This document shows positions 9,535 through 18,626 of a DNA stretch of 37,574 nt, piece after piece (positions within the stretch are counted from its first letter, which is position 1; the number at the start of each line of letters is the position of its first letter). The notes under the pieces were generated by a model that worked only from the letters and a program-made list of their open reading frames with translations, was not told the DNA's origin and made no database searches. The translations under genes and the position numbers were made by a program. The stretch covers positions 1-37,574 of the forward strand of contig JAJUJZ010000017.1 of assembly GCA_029265075.1 (NCBI GenBank). Reading direction: 5' to 3'. This DNA is from Gammaproteobacteria bacterium (GTDB taxonomy: Bacteria; Pseudomonadota; Gammaproteobacteria; Pseudomonadales; CAMLJR01).

Positions 9535-10869
9535 ATGACCGTAATGACTCCACGTGAAATCGTCAGCGAGCTCGATCGCCACATCGTCGGGCAGCAGCAG
9601 GCCAAGCGTGCGGTCGCCATTGCTCTGCGCAACCGCTGGCGGCGGATGCAGCTCGAAGAAGCGCTGCGCGACGAGATCACTCCCAAGAACATTCTGATGA
9701 TTGGCCCCACTGGCGTGGGTAAGACGGAAATAGCGCGCCGGCTGGCCAGGCTTGCCAATGCCCCCTTCATCAAGGTTGAAGCCACCAAGTTCACCGAGGT
9801 TGGCTACGTCGGTCGCGATGTCGAGTCGATCGTGCGCGATCTCGTCGAAACCTCGATAAAGATGGTGCGCCAGCAAGAGATGGACAAGGTGCGCAACCGC
9901 GCCCTCGACGCGGCCGAAGAGCGCGTGCTCGACGCGCTGCTGCCGTCCGCGCGGCCAACAAGTTTTGACAATGAACCGGCAGAGCGCACCGACTCGACCA
10001 CCCGTCAGCTGTTCCGCAAAAAACTGCGCGAAGGTGAGCTCGACGACAAAGAGATCGAACTCGAAGTCGCCGCCACGCCCGTGGGCGTCGAGATCATGGC
10101 ACCGCCTGGCATGGAGGAGATGACCAGCCAGCTGCAGAGCATGTTCTCCAACCTCGGCGCTGACCGGCGCAAGAAGCGCAAGATGACAGTGAAGCAGGCG
10201 CTCCGGCAGCTGCAGGATGAAGAAGCCGGCAAGCTGATCAATGAAGAAGAGCTGAAAGAGCGCGCCGTCCGGCTGGCCGAGCAGCACGGCATCGTCTTCC
10301 TGGACGAGATTGACAAACTCTGTCGCCGGGGCGAAACCAGCGGTGCTGACGTATCACGCGAAGGCGTCCAGCGCGATCTGCTGCCGCTGATCGAAGGCAG
10401 CACTGTCACCACTAAGTACGGCCCCATCCGGACCGACTATGTGTTGTTCATCGCCTCGGGCGCGTTCCACCTGGCCAAGCCGTCGGACCTGATTCCGGAA
10501 CTGCAGGGCCGGCTGCCAATCCGCGTCGAGCTCGATCCGCTCAAGGCCGAAGATTTCGTCCGCATCCTGACCGAACCGAATGCCTCGCTCACCGAGCAGT
10601 ACACCGCGCTGCTGGGTACCGAAGGGCTGCAGGTGCGGTTCACCGAAGACGGCGTGCGCCGCATCGCCGAGATGGCATACGAAGTCAACGAACGCACCGA
10701 GAACATCGGCGCCCGGCGTCTGCACACCATGCTGGAGCGACTGCTGGAGGAGGCCTCTTTCACGGCCGCCGATCGCAGCCACGAGGAACTGGTGGTCGAC
10801 GCCGCCTATGTTGATGCGCAGCTGAAAGATCTGGCCCAGGACGAAGACCTGAGCCGCTACATACTGTGA
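9535..10869 (+). CDS. hslU: HslU ATPase subunit (ClpY)
   Basis: '[37 protein letters not shown]', Walker A '[15 protein letters not shown]', C-terminal 'EDLSRYIL'. Confidence 0.98.
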   Translation: MTVMTPREIVSELDRHIVGQQQAKRAVAIALRNRWRRMQLEEALRDEITPKNILMIGPTGVGKTEIARRLARLANAPFIKVEATKFTEVGYVGRDVESIVRDLVETSIKMVRQQEMDKVRNRALDAAEERVLDALLPSARPTSFDNEPAERTDSTTRQLFRKKLREGELDDKEIELEVAATPVGVEIMAPPGMEEMTSQLQSMFSNLGADRRKKRKMTVKQALRQLQDEEAGKLINEEELKERAVRLAEQHGIVFLDEIDKLCRRGETSGADVSREGVQRDLLPLIEGSTVTTKYGPIRTDYVLFIASGAFHLAKPSDLIPELQGRLPIRVELDPLKAEDFVRILTEPNASLTEQYTALLGTEGLQVRFTEDGVRRIAEMAYEVNERTENIGARRLHTMLERLLEEASFTAADRSHEELVVDAAYVDAQLKDLAQDEDLSRYIL

Positions 10870-11276
10870 TGACGACGCCACCCCAGCTCACTCATATCGA
10901 GCTGCATCAGCGCTCGCGCGAGCTGGAACTGCGCTACGCCAACGGCCAGCAGTTCCGGCTGCCGTGTGAGTATCTGCGAGTCTGCTCGCCGTCAGCCGAA
11001 GTACGGGGTCACGGGCGCGGCCGGGAGACGTTGCAGACCGGTAAGCTCAATGTCGCCATCACCGCCATCGAACCAGTGGGCAACTATGGCGTGAAACTGA
11101 TATTCAGCGATGGCCACGACACCGGCATCTATGCCTGGAACTATCTTTACGAGCTGGCGACGCACCATGACCAGTACTGGCATGACTACCTGGAGCGGCT
11201 GCGGGCGGCAGGCGCCAGCCGCGACCCCGAAGTGCAGGTCATTCAGCTCGGCGACTGGCGTCCGGACAATCGCTGA
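10869..11276 (+). CDS. DUF971 family protein (gamma-butyrobetaine hydroxylase-like N-terminal domain)
   Basis: 'ELRYANGQQFRLPCEYLRVCSPSAEVRGHG...AITAIEPVGNYGVKLIFSDGHDTGIYAWNYLYEL'; overlaps the hslU stop. Confidence 0.9.
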   Translation: MTTPPQLTHIELHQRSRELELRYANGQQFRLPCEYLRVCSPSAEVRGHGRGRETLQTGKLNVAITAIEPVGNYGVKLIFSDGHDTGIYAWNYLYELATHHDQYWHDYLERLRAAGASRDPEVQVIQLGDWRPDNR

Positions 11277-11282
11277 GCAGGG

Positions 11283-12080
11283 TTACCAGCCCGCCCGGAA
11301 ATCCATTTTCTGTACCGGCCGCGCCACGTCGGAGGCCGGCCAGCCCAGATCTTCTCCGATCTCACTGTCGATGACGCGCCAGATCGGTCGCATCATGCCC
11401 CGCATATGACAGATGACATCCTGCACATCCAGCATCGAGGGAATCCGCATGCCGCGATGTTCGATGGGTGATCCGATCTGACGGATCCGCACGCCCAGCT
11501 TGGCAAAATGGGCCGCCAGTCGCGGCTCGGTCAGGATAAAGATGGTCTTGACGCCGCTGCGGGCTGCCAGCGAAATCGCGCCCAGATAGAGTCCGATGGA
11601 GATATAGGGGAAACGCGGCTGGGCCGCTGAGCCAAAGTCCGACTTGTGAATGCCAGCCGGCTCATTGCGTTCGCCACGACGTCGCCGGTACGGACCCCGA
11701 ACCGCCAGCCGCGACACCTCGGCGATGCGCTCGCGGCGCAATTTGGCGGGGTCGATGATCGAACGATCCAGCGCCTGGGCGCAGCTGATTTCAAACGGTA
11801 GCGGCGCATCGCGATCCTTGGGATCCGTCAGGACCAGACGGGCACAGCCCACCGGTTCACCGACCGGCTGTTTGGCGCGCAACAGACAATGCAGGCTCTG
11901 CGCATCGAACTCATCAGTCTCCAGACCGCTCTCCCGCAACGACTCGAACCCCAGCTCCTCGCAATAGACCTGATGGCGGATACGATAGACCGCCTCCTGC
12001 TGTGCTGCCGACAGGGCCGGCTCGATGGTGAAGTAGCGTTGAAAACCGTAGCCGAGATTAAATCGATCATGGGGCTGCAT
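11283..12080 (-). CDS. PEP-CTERM/exosortase system-associated-type acyltransferase (GNAT/autoinducer-synthase-like)
   Basis: 'YRIRHQVYCEELGFE', 'LHCLLRAK..PVGCARLVL', 'EVSRLAV', 'YISIGLYLGAISLAARSGVKTIFILTEPRLAAHFAKLGVRIRQIGSPIEHRGMRIP' matches my recall of this family. Confidence 0.8.
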   Translation of the reverse strand: MQPHDRFNLGYGFQRYFTIEPALSAAQQEAVYRIRHQVYCEELGFESLRESGLETDEFDAQSLHCLLRAKQPVGEPVGCARLVLTDPKDRDAPLPFEISCAQALDRSIIDPAKLRRERIAEVSRLAVRGPYRRRRGERNEPAGIHKSDFGSAAQPRFPYISIGLYLGAISLAARSGVKTIFILTEPRLAAHFAKLGVRIRQIGSPIEHRGMRIPSMLDVQDVICHMRGMMRPIWRVIDSEIGEDLGWPASDVARPVQKMDFRAGW

Positions 12081-12190
12081 GGCGGGCCTCTTCTTGCCAA
12101 GCTCTGCAATGCAGCGACACACCTGATGGTGTCTACCTCGCCCCGCACTGCCACGCCGGTTCGACCAGATGTGGCAGAAAATGTTCGCGT

Positions 12191-12213
12191 TTATTCACAT
12201 TGGAGATGAATAA
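12191..12213. repeat. operator-like dyad
   Basis: ttattca-cattggaga-tgaataa perfect 7-bp arms, upstream of the acyltransferase. Confidence 0.6.
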
Positions 12214-12362
12214 CCTGACACCCATTCTCAGGCGCCTTCAGCAGTGCCCCTGGCGGCCCTGTCTTTATGGCTGAGTATGCCAGGCTGGCCAATTGGCCGC
12301 CGGCAATCATCGTGTGCCGCCACCGGGACCCCGGGTCGCGCCATGCCTGACTGGACCGGCAG

Positions 12363-12387
12363 GGCGGACTCCTGTTCAGGAGCCGCC
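12363..12387. other. strong hairpin downstream of the phoH-like gene
   Basis: ggcgg-[a]-ctcctg-tt-caggag-ccgcc; 11 paired bases with one bulge; no T-tract. Confidence 0.7.
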
Positions 12388-12419
12388 GCCAGAGTGAGCC
12401 GCTGCTCCCCCGCCTGGCC

Positions 12420-13808
12420 CTATAGATTTTCCTCGGCAAACGCCGCCAGCCGCGATCGCTCGATGCCATTGACATGCATGATGGCGGCGTGCGGAAACTG
12501 CTTGCTGCGCTCCACCAGATAAGTGAGCCCCGAGGTGAGTGGCGAGATGTACTGATTGTCGATCTGCGCCAGATTGCCCAGCACCACAATACGGGAGTTG
12601 GCACCGACCCGCGTGATGATCGACTTGAGCTGGAACTGGGTCAGCCCCTGCGCCTCGTCGATGATGATATAGGCGTTGTTGAACGAGCGACCGCGCATGA
12701 AATTGAGGGACTTGAACTGGATATTGGCGCGCTGCTTTACATACTCGATGCTGCTGAGGGGCGAATCATCACCACTGTGCAATACTTCGAGGTTGTCCTC
12801 GAACGCCGCCAGCCATGGCGCCATCTTCTCCTCCTCGGTGCCCGGCAGAAAGCCGATATCTTCGGCGATCGGTGGCGTTGATCGCGCCACAATCATCTTG
12901 TCATAGCGCCGCTCCTCCACAATGGCCTGCAGGCCGCAGGCCAGCGCGATCAGCGTCTTGCCGGATCCGGCCGGGCCGGTCAGTACCGTCATATCGACCT
13001 CCGGCCGCTGCATCAGAAAGAACGCCATCGCCTGTTCGAGATTGCGCGGCGTCAGCCCCCACACCCGCTGTGACATCAGCTGCTCGACATGCAGGTCGAC
13101 CAGTTCGATGTAGTTGTCATCCAGTGCCTCGACGTAACCGACGAAACCGCTCTCATCGACAATCATCATATTGGGATAGGCATCGGGCAATACCGAACGC
13201 GCGACCATATGCACAGTGTCGCGTCCGCGCCGCTCTGTTCTGACTTTATCGACCCGACTCCAGAAATCGCCCCTCACCCGCTCGTAGCCACGCGCCAGCA
13301 AATCGATGTCGTCCAGGACCCGGTCGCGGCGATAATCTTCGACATGCTCCAGCCCCGAGCCCTTGGCCTTGAGCCGCATGTTGATGTCTTTGGTTACCAG
13401 ACAGACGTAGGCATCCGGACTTTCCGCCTGCAGGTGCAGCGCGGTATTGATGATGCGATTGTCATTGGCATGGTGGTGCGAACCATCGAGATAAGGGGCG
13501 GCACCATCTTTCTGAATAAGCTGATCGGGAAATACCGCCAGCATGCCGTTGCGGCCACGAAGTCCACCGCTGCCCGGAATTTCCACTCCTTCCTGAATCG
13601 CCTTCGGGGAGGCATTGGCCATGATGGCATCAATCGCCTGGATCGCGATGCGCGCCTCACGACTGACGTCCTTCTCGCGCCGATCCTTGATGGCGTCGAG
13701 CTCCTCCAGCACCGTCATCGGGATCACTACCCGGTGCTCCTTGAAAGCGCTCAGCGCCAGCGGATCGTGCAACAGGACATTGGTATCAAGCACATAAATC
13801 TTGTCCAT
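12420..13808 (-). CDS. PhoH family ATPase with N-terminal PIN domain
   Basis: 'MDKIYVLDTNVLLHDPLAL' PIN; 'MTVLTGPAGSGKTLIALACGLQ' Walker A; 'AYIIIDEAQGLTQFQLKSIITRVGANSRIVVLGNLAQID' PhoH motif. Confidence 0.95.
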   Translation of the reverse strand: MDKIYVLDTNVLLHDPLALSAFKEHRVVIPMTVLEELDAIKDRREKDVSREARIAIQAIDAIMANASPKAIQEGVEIPGSGGLRGRNGMLAVFPDQLIQKDGAAPYLDGSHHHANDNRIINTALHLQAESPDAYVCLVTKDINMRLKAKGSGLEHVEDYRRDRVLDDIDLLARGYERVRGDFWSRVDKVRTERRGRDTVHMVARSVLPDAYPNMMIVDESGFVGYVEALDDNYIELVDLHVEQLMSQRVWGLTPRNLEQAMAFFLMQRPEVDMTVLTGPAGSGKTLIALACGLQAIVEERRYDKMIVARSTPPIAEDIGFLPGTEEEKMAPWLAAFEDNLEVLHSGDDSPLSSIEYVKQRANIQFKSLNFMRGRSFNNAYIIIDEAQGLTQFQLKSIITRVGANSRIVVLGNLAQIDNQYISPLTSGLTYLVERSKQFPHAAIMHVNGIERSRLAAFAEENL

Positions 13809-14194
13809 AGCGAACTCCAGCGCGCGACCGCGCGAACAAGTGGTGGGTTGAAATGGTGGGATTTGCGAAGCGATCGGAGAGTTGTGGAAGGGTGCGGCCA
13901 GATGCAGGCGTGAGTACAGCGAGCTGGCAAAAATTGCGACAGTATCGAGCGAAAATATGACTACTGGCTGCCGGAGGAGCCGAGCCGTACGCTGGCAACG
14001 CAATCACCTCCCACCTCGACGGTGTGTTGCCAGCAACAATGCCTGTGGCAACGATGGTGTCCTGAGAACCCGGTTGTCTGGAATCTTTGACCCCAAGCGC
14101 GGCTTTGTCAATGCCGATATCAGCCGGCGACCGGGCTGCGGCGCTGCACCCGAGAGCTCAAGCGTTGCGAGCCCGGCCAGCCGGCTCTTCTGTC

Positions 14195-14223
14195 CTGACA
14201 GCCGCAGCAATTTCGGCTAGGCT
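14195..14223 (+). promoter_or_regulatory. putative sigma70 promoter of the exoribonuclease gene
   Basis: CTGACA - 17 nt - TAGGCT. Confidence 0.5.
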
Positions 14224-14289
14224 ATGCCTCCCTTTATTCCCGCTTCTTGCACCTCCGCCGATGTCATCGGCCTGTCATGGTTTTTTCCT

Positions 14290-16203
14290 ATGCTCGATCA
14301 GAACGCCCTCAGCCAGCTGCGCCAGCTCAAACAGACTCTGGCCACTAACAAGGAACTCGCCACGGGCGTGGTGCGTGGCACCAATGGCAAGTTCGGCTTC
14401 GTGCAGCGCGAGGACGGCGCCGATATTTTTCTGCCCCCGGAGGAAATGCAGCGTGTTTTTCCGGGCGACACCGTCGTGGTCGAAGTTGTCACCAGCAGCG
14501 ACGGCAAGCAGATGGGCAAACTCGAGAAGCTGATCGAGACCTCGCTGACCGAATTCACGGGGCAATATGTCGTGCGGGACAAGGCTCATTTTATCGAGCC
14601 CGACCTGCCGCGGCTCAGTCGCTGGCTGTTCGTCCCGCCGCGAGCGCGGAATCAGGCCGCTCATGGCGACTGGGTAAAAGCGCGGGTCACCCGTCATCCG
14701 TTTACCGATGGCCGTCCGCAGGTCGAGGTCGTCTCCGTGATTGGTGCCGACGACAAACCCGGCGTCGAAGGCGATTACGTCATTACCCGCTTCGGTCTCG
14801 ATGCAGCGCCGCTGAGTGCTGATGGTATTACCGAGCCGGACACCGCCGGACGCGAGGACCTGACCCACCTGCCGTTCGTCACCATCGATTCCGCCGAGAC
14901 GCGTGACATGGACGACGCTCTCTATGCCGAGCGCGATGGCGATGGCTGGACGCTGTGGGTAGCGGTGGCCGATCCGGATGCGTGGCTGCCGGCGGAGTCT
15001 CCCCTGGCCGCTGTCGCTCAGGCACGCGGTCAGACCGTCTATCTGCCCGGCCGCACCCTGCCGATGCTGCCACCTGCGCTGGCGCTCGACCGCTGCTCGC
15101 TGCAACCGGGTGTGGAGCGGCTGGCGCTGGTGGCGCGCCTGTCACTGGCAGCGAGTGGCTCCGTCAATGGCGTGCAATTCAGCGAGGCACGCATTGTTTC
15201 CCGCGCCAAGCTCACCTACAACGCGGTTGCTCAACTGCTCGAACAGGGTACCGGCGAACTGCCGGAAGGTATCGATGCCGCGTGGCTGCACGCCCTCCAT
15301 GACGCGGCACGCGCCCTCAATGACTACCGCGCGCGCCACTTTGCGGTCATGCCTGACCGTCCCGACTACCGCTTCGTATTCAGTGCCGACCAGCGTGTAG
15401 AGCGCATCGAGCGCCAGGACAAAAACTGTGCGCAGCAGCTGGTGGAAGATTGCATGCTCGCCACCAACCGTGCGGCAGCTGAGTGGCTGGAGGATTGCCC
15501 GGCCCTGTTCATCGGACACAGCGGCCTGCGCCCGGAACGGCTCGAAGCTGTCACCGCGCTGGCACGCACTGTGCTCAACGACGCCGCGGTCGCACCGGAC
15601 ACGCTGGCAGGTTATTTGGCCATCGCCCGTCAGCTTGATCAGAACGATACTACTCGCGCATTGCGCGCCGTGCTGCTCCGGTCACTGGAACGCAGTCAGT
15701 TCGCCACCGAGCCCCTGCCGCATTTCGGGCTGGGCTTCCCGCGTTACACAACCATCACGTCGCCCATCCGCAAATGGAATGACCTGCTGATGCACCGCAT
15801 CATCAAGGCCCGACTGCGCGGTACGACGCCCCCAGCCATAACGCCCGAAATGGTCAGCACACTGCAACAGCAGCTCGACCTGAGCCGTCAGGCATGTCAG
15901 CTGGCAGAGCAGTGGCTGCGCTGCCGCTACATGGCCGAGCAGCCGGCCGATGCGGTTTATCAGGGGCAGATCGTGTTCGTGAACAGCGGCGGCTTCACGG
16001 TGCGGCTCGACGATACCGGTGTGGAAGGTTTCGTTGAAACCCGGCGGATGGCAGGGAAGTTCAGCTTCGACAGTACAGCGATGACGCTGAGCAGCGCCGA
16101 TCAGAGCTTCCGTCTGGAGCAGCCCGTCAGCGTCAGGGTGGAGCAGGTCGAGCCGGCCAAACGCTCGATTCGTTTTACGCTCTGTGAAACGGCGGCGAGT
16201 TAA
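14290..16203 (+). CDS. RNase II/R family 3'-5' exoribonuclease
   Basis: 'LPFVTIDSAETRDMDDALYAE' RNB active-site motif; 'HFGLGFPRYTTITSPIRKWNDLLMHRII'; C-terminal S1-like domain. Start moved from 14224 because that codon abuts the predicted -10. Confidence 0.93.
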   Translation: MLDQNALSQLRQLKQTLATNKELATGVVRGTNGKFGFVQREDGADIFLPPEEMQRVFPGDTVVVEVVTSSDGKQMGKLEKLIETSLTEFTGQYVVRDKAHFIEPDLPRLSRWLFVPPRARNQAAHGDWVKARVTRHPFTDGRPQVEVVSVIGADDKPGVEGDYVITRFGLDAAPLSADGITEPDTAGREDLTHLPFVTIDSAETRDMDDALYAERDGDGWTLWVAVADPDAWLPAESPLAAVAQARGQTVYLPGRTLPMLPPALALDRCSLQPGVERLALVARLSLAASGSVNGVQFSEARIVSRAKLTYNAVAQLLEQGTGELPEGIDAAWLHALHDAARALNDYRARHFAVMPDRPDYRFVFSADQRVERIERQDKNCAQQLVEDCMLATNRAAAEWLEDCPALFIGHSGLRPERLEAVTALARTVLNDAAVAPDTLAGYLAIARQLDQNDTTRALRAVLLRSLERSQFATEPLPHFGLGFPRYTTITSPIRKWNDLLMHRIIKARLRGTTPPAITPEMVSTLQQQLDLSRQACQLAEQWLRCRYMAEQPADAVYQGQIVFVNSGGFTVRLDDTGVEGFVETRRMAGKFSFDSTAMTLSSADQSFRLEQPVSVRVEQVEPAKRSIRFTLCETAAS

Positions 16204-16775
16204 CTCCGCCTGACACGCGCCCGTTTCGCCAGCCGCAGCCTGTGCAGTCGCAGGTCCATATGACACCTGACGCACTGTTCACTGGCTGACTGATGCTCGC
16301 CGCAGCGCGGGCATTCCAGTTCCGCTGTCGCGCTGGCGACTGCCGGGTCAACGGATTCGGCGCTGGCTGGCACCGCTGCGCTTGCCGGCTCTGCCACGAC
16401 CGGCGATGGTGCCCTTTCGTCGCCGCTTCTCTCTGTGCCGACTACTTCGGCTACTGCCACATCCGTAGCGGCCGCCTGCGCCAATGGAGCTGCTGCCTCT
16501 GTCACGGCAACCACTGCAGCCGGCTCGCTGCTCACGGGCGCTGGAGCCTCCGGCCGGATCAGGAGCAGCGCTCCGGTTTTGGCCAGCATGTTGCGGTATT
16601 TGATCGCCTGCCCCTTCCCCAGATTACGCTTTACCACCACCGGCGTACCGCCGAACAGCCGCTCGATCTGGCTTTCTTTCAGATGCAGAAGTGATGCGAG
16701 ATTATGGCGGACCTGCTCGACGGCAAAACCGTCCGCCACCCGACCATCGAAGGCCAGGCAGTAACGTTCATCCAT
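16200..16775 (-). CDS. uncharacterised protein: conserved ~70-aa N-terminal domain, Ala/Val/Glu-rich linker, C-terminal zinc ribbon
   Basis: 'MDERYCLAFDGRVADGFAVEQVRHNLASLLHLKESQIERLFGGTPVVVKRNLGKGQAIKYRNMLAKTGALLLIRP' ... 'CPRCGEHQSASEQCVRCHMDLRLHR'. Confidence 0.75.
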   Translation of the reverse strand: MDERYCLAFDGRVADGFAVEQVRHNLASLLHLKESQIERLFGGTPVVVKRNLGKGQAIKYRNMLAKTGALLLIRPEAPAPVSSEPAAVVAVTEAAAPLAQAAATDVAVAEVVGTERSGDERAPSPVVAEPASAAVPASAESVDPAVASATAELECPRCGEHQSASEQCVRCHMDLRLHRLRLAKRARVRRS

Positions 16776-16794
16776 GTAGCGCTTCCTTTTATGT

Positions 16795-16818
16795 CGGGTC
16801 ACTGCGTGACCCGCAGTG
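16795..16818 (-). promoter_or_regulatory. overlapping alternative hairpins in the leader of the zinc-ribbon gene
   Basis: cgggtcac-tgc-gtgacccg (16795-16813) and cactgcg-tgacc-cgcagtg (16800-16818), both perfect. Confidence 0.6.
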
Positions 16819-16938
16819 CAGAGTCATTGCCCCGCACCGACTCCAAATCCCCGCTTAGGCGGACAGTTCAACGCCTTGAAAGTAGTCCACAGGCCGGAGA
16901 GTCGCAACTGGCGACAGTCGCTAACGGTCTGTTATAGC

Positions 16939-18336
16939 TCAGAATTGCGCACTGTTCGGCACGCGCGGAAAAGGAATTACGTCGCGAATGTTTTCCATGC
17001 CGGTGACATAGTTCAGCAGCCGCTCGAAGCCCAGCCCAAAGCCAGCGTGCGGCACGCTGCCGTAGCGGCGGAGATCGCGATACCACTGCAGATCCTCACC
17101 CAGCCCCATTTCGCGCATCCGCTCCCCCAGCAGATCGTAGCGATCCTCACGCTGACTGCCGCCAATGATTTCACCGATGCCAGGCGCCAGCACGTCCATC
17201 GCCGCCACGGTGCGGCCATCGTCGTTGAGGCGCATGTAGAACGCCTTGATCTCCTTCGGATAGTTGGTCACCACCAGCGGGCGGCCGACATGCTCCTCGC
17301 AGAGATAGCGCTCATGCTCCGACTGCAGGTCGAGCCCCCACTTCACGGGGAATTCGAACTTCTTGCCCGACCGCTCCAGAATCGAGATCGCGTCGCTGTA
17401 ATCAACCCGCGCAAATGGCTGCGCCACAACACCTTCCAGCCGATCGATCAGCCCCTTGTCGATGAACTCGTTAAAGAACGAGAGATCCTCGCCACAGCGC
17501 TCGAGCACCGCGCGAATCACATGCTGCAGGAAATCTTCAGCGAGCGCGGCGTCGTCATCGAGATCGGCAAACGCCACCTCGGGCTCCACCATCCAGAACT
17601 CAGCCAGGTGGCGGCTGGTGTGCGAGTTCTCGGCGCGAAAGGTGGGCCCGAACGTATACACCTTCGACATCGCCAGGCAGTAGGCCTCGGCATTAAGCTG
17701 GCCGGACACGGTCAGGAAGGTCTCCTTGGCGAAGAAGTCCCGGCTGTCATCGATGCTGCCATCCGCGCGCCGCGGCGGATTGACCAGATCGAGCGTGCTG
17801 ACCCGGAACTGCTCACCCGCGCCTTCGCAGTCGCTGGCGGTGATGATGGGCGTGTTGATCCACTGAAAGCCGCGCTCGAAGAAGTAGTTGTGGATGGCAT
17901 TGGCAAGCACGGTCCGCACCCGCGTGATCGCCCCAAACGTGTTGGTACGGGGGCGCAGATGGGCGACGGTACGGAGAAACTCGAAGGTGTGTCGCTTCTT
18001 GGCGATCGGATAGCTCTCCGGATCGTCAATGGCGCCCACCAGCTCCACTGCTGTCGCCTGCAGTTCCACCACCTGTCCCTTGCCCTGCGACGGCACCAGC
18101 TCGCCGGTGGCGATCAGTGAGCAGCCACTGGTCATCTCCAGCACCTCGCTCTCGTAGTTGGGCAATGTCGCGGGCGCCACGATCTGCAGTGAGGACAAGG
18201 CACTGCCATCGTTGAGTGCCAGAAAGGAGATCCCGGCTCTTGAGTCACGCCGGGAACGCAGCCACCCCCGCACGGTGATCTGCTGACCGATGAGTTCAGG
18301 CTGGTTGAGCGCATCGCGCACGGCAACAATAGTCAT
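16939..18336 (-). CDS. asnS: asparaginyl-tRNA synthetase
   Basis: '[26 protein letters not shown]', '[27 protein letters not shown]', '[27 protein letters not shown]'. Confidence 0.97.
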   Translation of the reverse strand: MTIVAVRDALNQPELIGQQITVRGWLRSRRDSRAGISFLALNDGSALSSLQIVAPATLPNYESEVLEMTSGCSLIATGELVPSQGKGQVVELQATAVELVGAIDDPESYPIAKKRHTFEFLRTVAHLRPRTNTFGAITRVRTVLANAIHNYFFERGFQWINTPIITASDCEGAGEQFRVSTLDLVNPPRRADGSIDDSRDFFAKETFLTVSGQLNAEAYCLAMSKVYTFGPTFRAENSHTSRHLAEFWMVEPEVAFADLDDDAALAEDFLQHVIRAVLERCGEDLSFFNEFIDKGLIDRLEGVVAQPFARVDYSDAISILERSGKKFEFPVKWGLDLQSEHERYLCEEHVGRPLVVTNYPKEIKAFYMRLNDDGRTVAAMDVLAPGIGEIIGGSQREDRYDLLGERMREMGLGEDLQWYRDLRRYGSVPHAGFGLGFERLLNYVTGMENIRDVIPFPRVPNSAQF

Positions 18337-18626
18337 GCTTTCTCCTTCGGAAGTACATCTGGCGGCATCTGTCACGCCCTGCCGGCGATCTTAGCAACAA
18401 GAGATGCAGAACGGCCCGGTGGACGCAAGCAGTGTGCTGAAAATCGAAATACCCCCCGCATCCCGCCCGCTTCAGGATGCTCAGCCCCGGAGCCGCCGCT
18501 TACGCGAAGATGATGCTGCGGTCCGGCCCACCTGCCACCACCCGCCCGGGAACCCTGCGCCGCCACTCCGGCCAAAGCCGAGGCATACTGTCCACCATTC
18601 GCCTCGGACCAGACGGGAGAATTACC

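Noticed and set aside
9478-10287. 269-aa minus-strand ORF
   Set aside because: Shadow of hslU.
12287-12298. ggccaattggcc 12-bp palindrome
   Set aside because: Short self-complementary sequence with no supporting context; expected occasionally in high-GC DNA.
12123-12419. Possible cyclic-di-GMP riboswitch in the phoH-acyltransferase gap
   Set aside because: Compared by eye with the GEMM motif; the conserved core residues are absent.
13992-14033. ctggcaac / gttgccag 8-bp inverted repeat with 26-nt spacing
   Set aside because: Short arms and long loop; no nearby promoter support. Left unclaimed without conservation data.
14275-15105. 276-aa minus-strand ORF
   Set aside because: Shadow of the exoribonuclease gene.
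16816-18120. 434-aa plus-strand ORF
   Set aside because: Antisense shadow of asnS; no recognisable domain.
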